Below, one piece after another: positions 1 to 8,922 of a DNA stretch of 54,721 nt (position 1 is its first letter; each line of letters begins with the position of its first letter). The stretch lies in assembly GCF_000934765.1 (NCBI RefSeq), contig NZ_JYNN01000020.1, positions 1 to 54,721 of the forward strand, in the 5' to 3' direction. The notes under the pieces were generated by a model. It saw only the letters and a list, made by a program, of their open reading frames with translations, made no database searches and was not told the DNA's origin. The position numbers and the translations under genes were made by a program. Source of the stretch: Thiomicrospira microaerophila (lineage in GTDB: Bacteria > Pseudomonadota > Gammaproteobacteria > Thiomicrospirales > Thiomicrospiraceae).

Positions 1-177
1 GAGAATTTTGAAAACTTAATGATGCAACTTGAGCAACGTGGCGAGCAACGAGGCAAGCTAGAAATGGCGCTAAAGATGGTTCGTCGCTTTAATGTGTCTG
101 CTCAAATAGCGGCTGAAGAGGCCTGTGTGTCTGTTAAGGAGTTAATGGACTATATGAAAAAGCACGACAAGTCGTGA
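1..177 (+). CDS. C-terminal end of an Rpn/YhgA-like nuclease family protein (partial)
   Basis: The frame opens at base 1 and ends in TGA at 175-177, giving the last 58 residues of a protein that starts outside the window. The residues read ...MMQLEQRGEQRGKLEMALKM..., then a helix-turn-helix-like tail ending YMKKHDKS. A basic and glutamine/glutamate-rich tail followed by 'NVSAQIAAEEACVSVKEL' resembles the C-terminus of Rpn (recombination-promoting nuclease, PD-(D/E)XK) proteins. Only the non-catalytic tail is visible, so the family call is an inference. A strong terminator follows at once. Confidence 0.5.
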   Translation, partial: ENFENLMMQLEQRGEQRGKLEMALKMVRRFNVSAQIAAEEACVSVKELMDYMKKHDKS

Positions 178-200
178 CTTCATCATTTAACTCAGACCTA

Positions 201-231
201 AAAAAAACGCCCCTGTCACGGGGCGTTTTTC
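201..231 (+). terminator. Rho-independent terminator after the Rpn-like gene
   Basis: ACGCCCC (207-213) pairs with GGGGCGT (220-226) around a 6-nt loop, followed by a T tract and preceded by an A tract. It can work in both directions. It lies 24 bases after the stop codon at 177. Confidence 0.9.
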
Positions 232-321
232 ATTATCCGCACCTTAATCTACCTTTTTTAATCAATCTGCTATGCTGAAAATATGTGATAAAGCAGTGCG
301 CTACCTGCGCCAAGCAGGAGG

Positions 322-710
322 ATGACCAGCAAGGCGCTTAGGCGTATTTTGTTTTACACCCACTCGATTTTTTATGACGGCTCCCCGTTAAGTGATTTTG
401 ATTTGGCGCAGTATATCGATGCGGGGCATTTGGGTATCCAATAGATCATACTCATGTGACACTCAAAGCTTTATTTAATAGCGATGTCGCCTGGCATTTG
501 GGCGAAACACCCCTGAATGAGAGTCAAATATTAACCGAACAACAAGGCAAGATGTTGCTAACGGCACAAGTACCCAATGATCATCAAACCCTATGGTGGT
601 TGATGATCATTGGGGGGGGGAAAGTGGATGTTATTGAACCGCTTCATTGGCGCAAAACTATTTATGACCAAGCCGAACAGATTATTGCTCGCGGCTTGGC
701 TGTTAACTAG
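322..710 (+). pseudogene. Frameshifted remnant of a WYL-domain regulator
   Basis: Two frames together look like the C-terminal part of a WYL-domain transcriptional regulator. An ATG at 322 with a preceding GGAG reads MTSKALRRILFY...SDFDLAQYIDAGHLGIQ and stops at TAG 442-444. A second frame entering near 441 continues with DHTHVTLKALFNSDVAWHLGETPL and ends ...WRKTIYDQAEQIIARGLAVN at 710. The second frame has the features of a WYL C-terminal extension: 'A.HLGE', 'Q', 'LLTAQVPN', 'WWLMIIGGG..DVIEP', 'R'. The N-terminal helix-turn-helix is gone. A run of nine G lies at 612-620 inside the fragment. Either a decayed gene or sequencing error at the junction could explain the frame change; decay is more likely because the 5' part is also missing. 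Confidence 0.6.
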
Positions 711-730
711 AAATCGGTCTGGTTTGAATT

Positions 731-3142
731 TTAAGATACTTGGCTTCTTTCTTCTTTTTCCAAAATAAGCGGAATTGTTTTTAGCACCGAATCAGGGTTT
801 AAGCTCATCGACCCTATGCCAATATCAACTAAAAACTCGGCCATTTCAGGGTAATCAGAGGGGGCTTGACCACACAAACCTATGTGTTTGTTATTACGTT
901 TAGCCCCTTCAACCGCCCACTTGATCATCATTTTGACCCCGTCATCGCGCTCATCATAGGAGGACGCCACTTTAGACGAATCACGGTCCACACCCAACAC
1001 CAATTGCGTAAGATCGTTGGTACCAATCGAGAAGCCATCAAAATACTGTGCAAACTGATCGATTAACAGCACATTATTCGGGATTTCGCACATCATATAA
1101 ATTTGCAGGCCCTTTTCACCCCGCTTTAGACCATAACGTGCCATGACCTCAATCACCCTCTGCGCTTCATTTACTCTGCGACAAAAAGGTACCATAATAA
1201 TCACGTTATCCAGCCCCATGGTTTCACGCACTCGACGTATCGCGGCACATTCTAATGCAAAGCTGGATTGATAATCACCATCAATATAACGCGCCGCGCC
1301 GCGATAACCAATCATTGGATTTTCTTCTTTTTGCTCAAAATACTGACCAGCCAATAACGAGGCATACTCATTCGATTTAAAATCCGACATACGCACGACA
1401 ACCGGACGCGGATAAAACGCGGCGCCAATCGTGCCGATGCCTTCAGACAATTTTTCAACAAAGTAAGCCTGGCCGTTTTCATAACCTTTAATCAAATCCG
1501 CAACCTGCTTACGTACCTGCTCACTTTCAATGCGTTTAGGGTACAACAAGGCCTGAGGATGCACCTTGATGCTTTCATTGATAATAAACTCCATACGCGC
1601 CAAGCCGACACCGGCAACCGGCAAGAAGCTATGCTGGAAGGCCAAATCAGGATTACCTAAATTCAACATCACATCGGTTTTAGGTCGAGGCAAATGTGAC
1701 AGATCCGTTTCAGTCACTTTATAGTCCAATTCACCACGATAAATAAATCCAGCCTCACCTTCCGCACAGGACACGGTCACCAAATCACCGGTTTTTAGTT
1801 TTTCAGTGGCAATATCACACCCCACCACCGCCGGAATACCGAGTTCACGCGAGATAATCGCCGCATGACAGGTGCGGCCACCCCGATTGGTCACAATCGC
1901 TGAAGCGATTTTCATCACCGGCTCCCAATCGGGCGTGGTGGTATCACTGACGAGGATTTCACCTGCCTGAAATTCATGCAGTTTTTCAACTGACTCAATC
2001 ACGCGCACACGACCCACGCCAATCTTCGCGCCGACTGAACGGCCCGTGATAATCAATTCCTTTTGCGTTGCGGTTAAGGCATAACTGCTAAGTGTGGTAC
2101 CTGTGACCTGCGAAGCCACGGTTTCAGGACGAGCTTGAACAATAAACAACTCCCCCGTCAGGCCATCTTTTGCCCATTCCATGTCCATCGGCTTTTGATA
2201 GCCGGCTTGCTTTGAATAATGGTCTTCAATTTTAATAGCGTATTCGGCTAATTTAAGGGCTTCTTCGTCAGTGATACAAAAACGTGCACGATCCGCCTTT
2301 ACGGTCGGTACATTTTTTACTGGCTCTTTGGTATTGCCATTAGAGTAAACCATTTTGATTTTCTTAGAACCCATGTGGCGCTTTAACACCGCACGAGCGC
2401 CCTTCTTAAAAGTCGGCTTATGGACAAAAAATTCATCCGGGTCCACCGCACCCTGTACCACGTTTTCACCCAAACCATAGGCGCCGGTAATAAACACCGC
2501 GTCTTGAAAACCGGTTTCGGTGTCAATCGAAAACATTACCCCAGATGAGGACAAATCTGAGCGCACCATCTGTTGAACACCAATCGATAACGCCACACTA
2601 AAATGATCAAAACCTTGATCAATCCGATAATGAATCGCACGATCGGTAAACAAGCTAGCAAAACAACGCTTACAGGCATCTAAAAACGCCGCATCGCCAC
2701 GAATATTTAAATAAGTATCCTGCTGCCCCGCAAAGCTCGCGGTCGGCAAATCCTCTGCCGTGGCTGAACTGCGCACCGCTAAACTCATCTGGTCACCGCA
2801 CAATTCACGCAATTGTGCATAAGCCGCCAAAATTTCTTGCTTCAGGTCGTCAGGGAGTTCGGCTTGGTAAATCATTTGACGTGCTTTTTGACCGCGCATC
2901 TGCAAGTCCGTGACATTATGCGGTTCGAGTGCACCAATCAGTTTTTTAAGCTCATCCCAAATACCGTTTTCTCTAAGCACATAGCGATAAGCCTCGGCGG
3001 TAATCGCAAAGCCGTTGGGTACAGGCACACCATTCGGCACGAGAATTTGATACATTTCGCCTAGCGAGGCATTTTTACCGCCCACTAACGGAATATCATC
3101 AATCCCTATCTCTTCAAAAAACTTAATATAGTGGTATTTCAT
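731..3142 (-). CDS. ppsA: Phosphoenolpyruvate synthase
   Basis: This cytosolic enzyme makes PEP from pyruvate, ATP and water, giving AMP and phosphate, and feeds gluconeogenesis. At 803 residues it has the usual family length. The N-terminal ATP-grasp/pyruvate-binding domain opens with VGGKNASLGEMY (about residues 21-32). The phosphohistidine swivelling domain holds GGRTCHAAIISRELGIPAVVG with the catalytic His near residue 424. The C-terminal PEP-utilising barrel has GFSIGTNDLTQ and the catalytic-type Cys in GLCGQAPSDYPE near residue 758. The start MKYHYIKFFEEIGIDDIPLVGGKNASLGE is typical of PpsA. It lies 21 bases downstream of the channel gene that reads the same way, so the two may be cotranscribed. 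Confidence 0.97.
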   Translation of the reverse strand: MKYHYIKFFEEIGIDDIPLVGGKNASLGEMYQILVPNGVPVPNGFAITAEAYRYVLRENGIWDELKKLIGALEPHNVTDLQMRGQKARQMIYQAELPDDLKQEILAAYAQLRELCGDQMSLAVRSSATAEDLPTASFAGQQDTYLNIRGDAAFLDACKRCFASLFTDRAIHYRIDQGFDHFSVALSIGVQQMVRSDLSSSGVMFSIDTETGFQDAVFITGAYGLGENVVQGAVDPDEFFVHKPTFKKGARAVLKRHMGSKKIKMVYSNGNTKEPVKNVPTVKADRARFCITDEEALKLAEYAIKIEDHYSKQAGYQKPMDMEWAKDGLTGELFIVQARPETVASQVTGTTLSSYALTATQKELIITGRSVGAKIGVGRVRVIESVEKLHEFQAGEILVSDTTTPDWEPVMKIASAIVTNRGGRTCHAAIISRELGIPAVVGCDIATEKLKTGDLVTVSCAEGEAGFIYRGELDYKVTETDLSHLPRPKTDVMLNLGNPDLAFQHSFLPVAGVGLARMEFIINESIKVHPQALLYPKRIESEQVRKQVADLIKGYENGQAYFVEKLSEGIGTIGAAFYPRPVVVRMSDFKSNEYASLLAGQYFEQKEENPMIGYRGAARYIDGDYQSSFALECAAIRRVRETMGLDNVIIMVPFCRRVNEAQRVIEVMARYGLKRGEKGLQIYMMCEIPNNVLLIDQFAQYFDGFSIGTNDLTQLVLGVDRDSSKVASSYDERDDGVKMMIKWAVEGAKRNNKHIGLCGQAPSDYPEMAEFLVDIGIGSMSLNPDSVLKTIPLILEKEERSQVS

Positions 3143-3163
3143 CGCTAAATCCTCTTGTTATTT

Positions 3164-4381
3164 TTAAATACGAGACTCACCATTCAATTGCGACTTGTTC
3201 CCTAGCCGTTGGAACGCCATTAAATCGAATAAGGGCAGCACCGCCAATAAGCGGTCAAAAATATCGGATTGGATTTTTTCATAGTTCACCCAAGCCTTGT
3301 CCGCACTGAAACAATAAACCTCCATCGGCAACCCTAACTCTGTAGGCTGCAATTGACGCACCATCACCATCAGATTTTGATTAATCAATGGATGTTGACG
3401 AAGCGTCCACTCTATATAAGCACGAAACAGTGCCGAATTGGTTAAATCGACTTGATCTAAATCAACATAAGATTGTTCTTCAAAAAAGCGCGATAAAAAA
3501 GGATTATTTTTGAACTTTTTCAACTCTTCCTCATCGACAAAGCGAATAGTATGAATATCCAACTGAATGGAACGTTTTATACGCCGTCCGCCCGATTCTT
3601 GCATCGCCCGCCAATTGATAAAAGAATCTGAAATCAAGGCATAGGTTGGAAAGGTCGTCACCGTATTATCCCAGTTTCGAACCTTAACCGTAGTCAGTGC
3701 GACTTCGATCACATTACCATTCGCGCCATACTTTGGCATTTCAATCCAATCGCCCTTCGCCACCATCCGGTTCGCCGCCACCTGTACACTCGCAACCAAA
3801 CCCAGCAACGTATCACGAAACACCAATAACAGCACCGCCGTTAACGCACCCAAACCACTTAACAAAAAGGCCGGCGAAGACCCAATCAATAAACTAATGG
3901 ATAAAATCACTACTACAATTAAGGTTAACAACTTAATCAACTGCGAAATAACACGATAAGGCAAATTGGAGCTTGGAAATTTAAGGTTATATACGGCAGT
4001 AACCAGATTCACAACGCTCGCAAAGGTTAACCCTACAAAAACATAGAGATAGAGCCAGGTTAATTTACTTAACCAAGCCTCCCATGCAGGCCAAGCACCA
4101 AAAAACCAATCGACTAGCATAATTAATAAAATAGCAGGCACTAAATGTGCAATATTGCTAGCTAAAGCAGGTCGCTCCTCCTGGGTTGCTTCTAGCGTTT
4201 CGCCATCAAGATGGTCAATCAAACGATTTAAAAAAGGCATAAGCAATTGCCGTGAAATATAAAAACTAACCGACATAAATACCAGCAGTGTAATAATCGC
4301 TACAATTAATGCCGATACATCTAAACCAGTTCCGGTGAGCCCAAGCGGCCTCAAATTATCAAACAAAAAACTTTCGAACAT
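3164..4381 (-). CDS. MscS-family mechanosensitive channel, YbdG-like
   Basis: This is a 405-residue inner-membrane protein likely to protect against osmotic downshock. Five hydrophobic segments can be read, at about residues 22-44, 78-95, 108-130, 148-168 and 170-190. The last, rich in Gly/Ala/Leu (LLSGLGALTAVLLLVFRDTLLGLVASVQVAANRMVAKGDWIEM), is the pore-lining helix leading into the MscS beta domain. The stretch KYGANGNVIEVALTTVKVRNWDNT..TFPTYALISDSFINWRAM..SGGRRIKRSI is the signature of the YbdG (MscM) branch, whose E. coli member is about 415 residues. It is divergent from the HDOD gene at 4501. Confidence 0.9.
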   Translation of the reverse strand: MFESFLFDNLRPLGLTGTGLDVSALIVAIITLLVFMSVSFYISRQLLMPFLNRLIDHLDGETLEATQEERPALASNIAHLVPAILLIMLVDWFFGAWPAWEAWLSKLTWLYLYVFVGLTFASVVNLVTAVYNLKFPSSNLPYRVISQLIKLLTLIVVVILSISLLIGSSPAFLLSGLGALTAVLLLVFRDTLLGLVASVQVAANRMVAKGDWIEMPKYGANGNVIEVALTTVKVRNWDNTVTTFPTYALISDSFINWRAMQESGGRRIKRSIQLDIHTIRFVDEEELKKFKNNPFLSRFFEEQSYVDLDQVDLTNSALFRAYIEWTLRQHPLINQNLMVMVRQLQPTELGLPMEVYCFSADKAWVNYEKIQSDIFDRLLAVLPLFDLMAFQRLGNKSQLNGESRI

Positions 4382-4500
4382 ACTTTTCCTATTGAATTTA
4401 AATTAACCGTTTAACTCTAACATTTATAAAAACAATCCTCAATAACGTGTAAAATATATAGTATAAATAACATCTTCATAAACAAAGAAGCAGCAAAACA

Positions 4501-5346
4501 ATGAGCATGGATCAAATCCTTCGCCAAGCCATGATGGCAATTAAAGGCGTCAAACTTCCGGAACTGCCGGAAGAATTAATGTTAATTGAACATGAACTAG
4601 CTAGCCGGTTTTGTAGCAGTCAAAAAATTGCCTCCATTATTGAACAAAACACAACGCTGTCAGGTGAAGTCCTACGATTAGCCAACTCACCTGTTTATAA
4701 ACTAAGACAACCGGCTGATACAATCAGCCAAGCAGTGTTAATGCTGGGGCTAGATAATATAAAAAACCTTGTCTTCTCAGCGAGTATGAAACACCTTTTC
4801 AACTCATCCGAACTCTATAAGGATATCATGAGCCACTCGGTTGATGTTGCTGTTTGCATGGCTGATTTGTCTGAATGGGTAGCCGATGTCACTCGAGATG
4901 AAGCCTACATGCTTGGACTCTTCCATAATGCTGGCTGCCTCATGCTGGCCACCAAAGACCCAGACAACTACCAAAAAATATTTCAACTATCCCACTCTAA
5001 CCCAAGCGAGTATATGAAACGTGAGTTAGCACGTTACAATACCACACACAATGCTATTGGTGTTTTATTGGGCAAAAAGTGGCATCTACCTATCGACATA
5101 TTAAGCGCCATCTATTTACACCATATTGATAGCTGCAGAAAAGTCCAGAACGACCGAGTTCGCGCACTGGTTGCACTCACAAAAATCGCTAACTCAATGG
5201 TCAGTGAAATTTCACTTGGCGCCTACCGAGGCGAAGAAATGAAAAGCTATGAGAAAGATGGACGCGATGAATTGATGATAACCGAGGGCGCTATCAAAGA
5301 AATCCGAATTGCGCTTATGGGTCATAGCAACAGAATGGCATCCTAA
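4501..5346 (+). CDS. HDOD-domain signalling protein
   Basis: A soluble 281-residue protein whose main part (about residues 17-215) is an HDOD domain, a degenerate relative of HD hydrolases. Family marks include PELPEELMLIEHELASRFCSSQKIASIIEQNTTLSGEVLRLANSPVY and SQAVLMLGLDNIKNLVFSASM, followed by LGLFHNAGCLMLA and AIGVLLGKKWHLPIDILSAIYLHH. HDOD proteins are usually non-enzymatic adaptors in signalling, motility or cell-cycle control. The C-terminal 60 residues have no recognisable domain. It stands alone and is followed by a shared convergent terminator. Confidence 0.85.
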   Translation: MSMDQILRQAMMAIKGVKLPELPEELMLIEHELASRFCSSQKIASIIEQNTTLSGEVLRLANSPVYKLRQPADTISQAVLMLGLDNIKNLVFSASMKHLFNSSELYKDIMSHSVDVAVCMADLSEWVADVTRDEAYMLGLFHNAGCLMLATKDPDNYQKIFQLSHSNPSEYMKRELARYNTTHNAIGVLLGKKWHLPIDILSAIYLHHIDSCRKVQNDRVRALVALTKIANSMVSEISLGAYRGEEMKSYEKDGRDELMITEGAIKEIRIALMGHSNRMAS

Positions 5347-5360
5347 TACCGCTTCATACA

Positions 5361-5388
5361 AAAGCCGAGCTCATTGAGACTCGGCTTG
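5361..5388. terminator. Bidirectional terminator between convergent genes
   Basis: AAGCCGAG (5362-5369) pairs with CTCGGCTT (5380-5387) around a 10-nt loop. It sits between the stop of the HDOD gene (5346) and the stop of the minus-strand periplasmic gene (5409). There is no long T tract on either side. Confidence 0.65.
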
Positions 5389-5408
5389 AAATCAACTTCA
5401 CCGCTAAA

Positions 5409-5894
5409 TCAATCAGCCAATCGGCGCAACTGCTCATACTGGCTAGCACTTAAAATGGTTTGCATAAACACATGACAACGCAGTTTTTGATTAAAAATAG
5501 TCTGACGAATCGCAATCGATTCCTGCCCAGCAATCTGAGCATCTTCAAGATTACCATTCTTTGCAAACTCAGCCGCCAGCCTTTCTAGCTTGATCACTTT
5601 CATCATATCTGCGCGCTGTGAAGATGAGTTCTGCTTATGGTAATTATTCAGCGCATTAATTTGCGATGAAGTTAACGCCAGCACCGCTTGATTATCCATC
5701 GCTGTCCGCATCAATGTAGGCATAAAATTGGCATGTTTAACGGCTTTTTGAAAACCCTTCTCAGCCCCACCATGCATACCATGGCCATGATGCATGCCAT
5801 GGCCGTGGTGCTGAGCGTGAGCCGGAACAACCATCAACATAGAGGCCGACAAGGTAACAGCCGACAATATTTTGAACGAATTTTGTAACTTCAT
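5409..5894 (-). CDS. Small His/Met-rich periplasmic protein, Spy/CpxP-like in style
   Basis: I choose the ATG at 5894 (MKLQNSFK) rather than an upstream one at 5912, because AGAGGA lies about 10 bases before it. This gives 161 residues. A clear signal peptide runs MKLQNSFKILSAVTLSASMLMVVPAHA, with cleavage after AHA. The mature protein opens with a metal-binding-like run of HHGHGMHHGHGMHGG, then a helical body with LMRTAMDNQAVLALTSSQINALNNYHK. The 'L(T/S)..Q...L' element recalls the LTxxQ motif of Spy/CpxP chaperones. A role in periplasmic metal or stress handling is an inference from composition. Confidence 0.7.
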   Translation of the reverse strand: MKLQNSFKILSAVTLSASMLMVVPAHAQHHGHGMHHGHGMHGGAEKGFQKAVKHANFMPTLMRTAMDNQAVLALTSSQINALNNYHKQNSSSQRADMMKVIKLERLAAEFAKNGNLEDAQIAGQESIAIRQTIFNQKLRCHVFMQTILSASQYEQLRRLAD

Positions 5895-5953
5895 GACATA
5901 ATCCTCTTTCAATTTTTTATAGAACTAAAACAATACGCAAGGTATTTAATAGT

Positions 5954-6026
5954 TAGGAACCTGTCGGACTAAAGCCAATCGACTGCAAAAGCGAGATTTG
6001 ACCGATTTAGTCCAACAGGCTCCTAG
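5954..6026. repeat. Short derivative of MITE-1
   Basis: The left end reads GGAACCTGTCGGACTAAAGCC and the right end is its near reverse complement, ending TTTAGTCCAACAGGCTCC. Both ends are flanked by TA. The ends match the full copies at 30544-30722 and 42029-42189, but most of the interior is missing, leaving about 70 bases. Confidence 0.8.
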
Positions 6027-6116
6027 CGTCATTTGACACTAGCCTCTATAGTAAGGCATGTCAATAATGCTTGCAATAGATTCTACCAACTCGGGGAACC
6101 ACTGGCGCTATCCTAG

Positions 6117-6222
6117 TGTATGCAGACTGCACTCGCCCTTGAGAGATTACCGCGTCGATACGCGCCTCGCAATGACCGTTTTTTCTTAACTTAATGACAG
6201 TGACGCACAGCCTGGGAACGAG
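6117..6222. repeat. Dispersed REP-like repeat, copy 1
   Basis: This stretch (GCAGACTGCACTCGCCCTTG then a GAGATTACCGCGTCG...CGCAATGACC block, ending GACAGTGACGC..CTGGGAACG) matches 46955-47062 and, inverted and shortened, 35517-35580. It is part of the 437-base stretch between 5913 and the tRNA cluster. That stretch otherwise holds only the MITE-1 derivative and no convincing gene. Confidence 0.7.
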
Positions 6223-6349
6223 AAAATCAATCGTTAGGTTTTGCAATGTTTTGTTATGGAGGGTTATCGCTGAAAAGGGGTTAAATGCTTGATTCAATGA
6301 GTTTTGTTAGGGTTTGTTGTGTTTCGTGAGAGGGGTGTAAAAGGTGTAA

Positions 6350-6436
6350 TGGTGCCCAGAGCCGGAGTCGAACCGGCACGCCCTTTCGGGCGAGGGATTT
6401 TAAGTCCCTTGCGTCTACCAATTTCGCCATCTGGGC
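6350..6436 (-). tRNA. tRNA-Leu (TAA)
   Basis: The 87-nt minus-strand gene has acceptor arms GCCCAGA and TCTGGGC and an encoded CCA. It has a long variable arm typical of class II tRNA and the loop GACTTAAAATC with anticodon TAA. It is third in a Gly-Cys-Leu cluster downstream of pgsA, the same order as glyW-cysT-leuZ in E. coli. Confidence 0.97.
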
Positions 6437-6467
6437 GGATGACTTGTATTTAAAGCATTTGTAGCAA

Positions 6468-6541
6468 TGGAGGCTGAGCCCGGAATCGAACCGAGATCCA
6501 CGGATTTGCAATCCGTTGTATAGCCATTCTACCACTCAGCC
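6468..6541 (-). tRNA. tRNA-Cys (GCA)
   Basis: The 74-nt minus-strand gene begins GGCTGAGTGGTAGAATGGC, has the anticodon loop ATTGCAAAT (GCA), the T arm GGTTCGATTCC and an encoded CCA. It is the middle gene of the Gly-Cys-Leu cluster. Confidence 0.97.
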
Positions 6542-6545
6542 ATTT

Positions 6546-6621
<76 letters not shown>

Positions 6622-6704
6622 TTTGTTGGATGCGTATTATAGAGTTTAGTGTAAAAACGTCAAGCACTAATTTGCAATGTAATGAATTTAATTTTGCCTT
6701 TTTG

Positions 6705-7259
6705 CTAACCCATTGTTTTCCAAGCTGACAGGCCATACTGAGCCAATGACCAAAGGGTTAGCAAGGTTGCAATCACGAGCATAACCAGACCAAGCTGCAC
6801 CCAAGGCACGCCAAATAATTGACCACCATAGATGAGCATCGCTAAGGCGATAAGCTGAAATGTGGTTTTATACTTGCCAATATTGGAAACAGCAACCGCA
6901 TTACTCCTATTATGTTCCGCCATCCATTCGCGCAAGGCCGAAACGGCCATTTCACGCATAATGATAATAATCGCGGCCATTGTGACTATCCAATGCTGAT
7001 ACTCTACCGCTACGACGATCAACGCGACGGCAACAATCAGTTTATCGGCAACAGGGTCAAGAAACGCGCCAAACCGGCTAGTGGCATTGAATCTGCGCGC
7101 AAGGTATCCATCCAGCCAGTCGGTCATCGCCGCTATCACAAAAATCAGCATCGCGATAAAATTTGAATGGTCTATCGGTAAATAATAAATGATTAAAAAA
7201 ACAGGGATGAGGAATACCCGCGTCCATGTTATTGCCATTGGCAATTGCTTTAATGTCAT
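6705..7259 (-). CDS. pgsA: CDP-diacylglycerol-glycerol-3-phosphate 3-phosphatidyltransferase
   Basis: This integral membrane enzyme makes phosphatidylglycerol phosphate, the committed step to phosphatidylglycerol and cardiolipin. The 184 residues contain the complete CDP-alcohol phosphotransferase motif DG-x2-AR-x8-G-x3-D-x3-D, read as DGYLARRFNATSRFGAFLDPVAD (about residues 50-72). Four or more hydrophobic segments surround it. The start MTLKQLPMAITWTRVFLIPVF fits the family. It lies between uvrC (with three accessory genes in between) and the tRNA cluster. Confidence 0.96.
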   Translation of the reverse strand: MTLKQLPMAITWTRVFLIPVFLIIYYLPIDHSNFIAMLIFVIAAMTDWLDGYLARRFNATSRFGAFLDPVADKLIVAVALIVVAVEYQHWIVTMAAIIIIMREMAVSALREWMAEHNRSNAVAVSNIGKYKTTFQLIALAMLIYGGQLFGVPWVQLGLVMLVIATLLTLWSLAQYGLSAWKTMG

Positions 7260-7326
7260 GTTAATCGAAGCTCTGTTTAGTAATTTTTGAATTTTACCAC
7301 TTATCGTTTATAAATAGCGCAGCAAA

Positions 7327-8324
7327 TTAGGCTTTCCAGCTAACCGGATCTCCGAAATTTAGCTCAATGGTCTGGTTTTGCAAGCATTGATAGAGTGCAT
7401 TCGAATAAAGCAGGTTTTGTCCAAATAAAACATCACGCCCCTTTTTACGGTAACTTAACGCATTGGATACCTCGGCTTGGCGTTGAGTTGTAAGCGGATT
7501 AATGGATGGAATGATGCAACGTGCGCAGGGTTTTGCGACTTTAAAACAGTGTTCGCCAATCACAACGTCAGCATGCTGATCTTCTTCAAACGCACAGCCA
7601 GTATTGATGACAATATTCGGGCGAAACCGAATCATTTCAATCGGCTCGGCTAAGCGCTGAACTAAGCGCTGATTCAAGTCATCCAGTGAGGCTTGGTTGG
7701 TTAACAGCAAAGGAAAACCATCTGCAAACGCGACCTGCTCCCCTATTTGTGCGTAATTTAAGTCAATCTGCCGTTGACTCGTGTCGGGAAACCAAACCAA
7801 TCTTACCGCCCTACGTAGCCCGGATATTTCATAAAGTTCACGCGCCCTCGCTTGTCTATTGATTCCCCAGCACTTTTTTCTCAGTCGGCTGTATGAATAA
7901 CTACAGCGCTCCTTCGAAAAAAGCACTGGGAAACCAATATCCTGCGCGATCATCACGCGAATTTATGAAACATCCGGGCTAGTACATTAGAAAACCACTG
8001 ATGCACAGACTCATCGGCTAACCAGGCCTGGCATTTGTCTTGCCAAACTTGGACTGCAATCGCGTTTTGTGAGGCTGGCTGCTGAATAAACAAGGCTTGA
8101 AAACCAGGGTAATTCACAACCAGGCCTGGTTGGTTTTTATCACTGGTTTTCACCTGAATTAAACACATTTTAGGAATTTGACGCTGTGTGACCATTTGAT
8201 TATTTGGATCAATCAGCATCCAGCGTCGGTCGCCTTGAATACCCAGCTTGTCGAGTTTTGCTTGCTGCAACGCCTCACCGCCACAGGATTTAATGGGATA
8301 ACGCCACAGTTCTGTAACCATCAC
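7327..8324 (-). pseudogene. YcbX-like MOSC-domain gene split by MITE-2
   Basis: The N-terminal half (7953-8324) is a MOSC N-terminal beta-barrel domain, opening MVTELWRYPIKSCGGEALQQAKLDKLGIQGDRRWMLID. The C-terminal half (7327 to about 7815) is the MOSC domain with FRPNIVINTGCAFEED..ADVVIGEHCFKVAKPCARCIIPSIN, including the molybdenum-cofactor-binding Cys. Between them lies a 162-base repeat with TA on each side. Removing it plus one TA gives, in frame, WFSNVL-RRAVRLVWFPDTS, which is what YcbX-type proteins have at this place. MOSC proteins of this type serve molybdoenzyme N-hydroxylated-base detoxification. As it stands the gene gives an N-terminal piece ending MFHKFA and a second frame starting inside the repeat, so it is probably inactive. 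Confidence 0.85.
7818..7979. mobile_element. MITE-2, full copy inside the MOSC gene
   Basis: The element is 162 bases with terminal inverted repeats GCCCGGATRTTTCATAAA. It is flanked by TA at 7816-7817 and 7980-7981. It has no transposase reading frame. A degraded copy lies at 33959-34107, and a single end at 30508-30541. TA duplication points to mobilisation by a Tc1/mariner or IS630-type transposase, which is an inference. Confidence 0.85.
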
Positions 8325-8325
8325 A

Positions 8326-8922
8326 TTAGCCCTTAGGTTTTAAACAAAAACCCAATAGCGCCTGCATGGACGCTAACCCCTTTTCTCTTGCCAAGTCGAT
8401 ATTGGTTTGCGGAATGCTATCAGCGTCAGGGTGGTGTTTGAGTGCCTGCTCTAAACTGGCTTCACGAATCAGATGCAGCATCGGAAAAGGCGAGCGATTG
8501 GTATAGTTAGCTGGATCATCCTCTGGGGCATCGGCAAAACAATAATCAGGGTGGAAGCTGGCCACTTGATAAACGCCTTCATAGCCTTCTTGTGCCAGCA
8601 ACCCCTGCGCCCAGTCTTCCAAATCAAGATAATCAAAAAACCCCTCAAAACCATAAGGCAGAATCAACAGGGTCGTTTCTATTTCTGGCTGTGCATCCAA
8701 GCGATGACATTCTTCAAGCAGCGTTTGCAACACGGCTGGCGTTTCACGACTGTCGGCCACAGCATAATGCACACGATGGGCATCGACTTCGCGCTTGGCA
8801 AAAGGACAGAAGTTCAGCCCAACAACGACACGCTCAACCCAGCAGCGCGTAGGCTCAATAAATTCCGCCCATTCAGCAGGCGTTGATTCGAGGGATAGCT
8901 TTGTGCTCACCTTATTCTCCAT
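8326..8922 (-). CDS. DUF1415 family protein
   Basis: The 198-residue soluble protein matches the DUF1415 family: EPTRCWVERVVVGLNFCPFAKREV near residues 24-47, with the CPFA motif, and LLILPYGFEGFFDYLDLEDWAQGLL in the middle. Next comes QVASFHPDYCFADAPEDDPANYTNRSPFPMLHLIRE, rich in His, Asp and Cys. The function is not established. It overlaps the uvrC stop by 11 bases, so both are probably on one transcript. Confidence 0.9.
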   Translation of the reverse strand: MENKVSTKLSLESTPAEWAEFIEPTRCWVERVVVGLNFCPFAKREVDAHRVHYAVADSRETPAVLQTLLEECHRLDAQPEIETTLLILPYGFEGFFDYLDLEDWAQGLLAQEGYEGVYQVASFHPDYCFADAPEDDPANYTNRSPFPMLHLIREASLEQALKHHPDADSIPQTNIDLAREKGLASMQALLGFCLKPKG

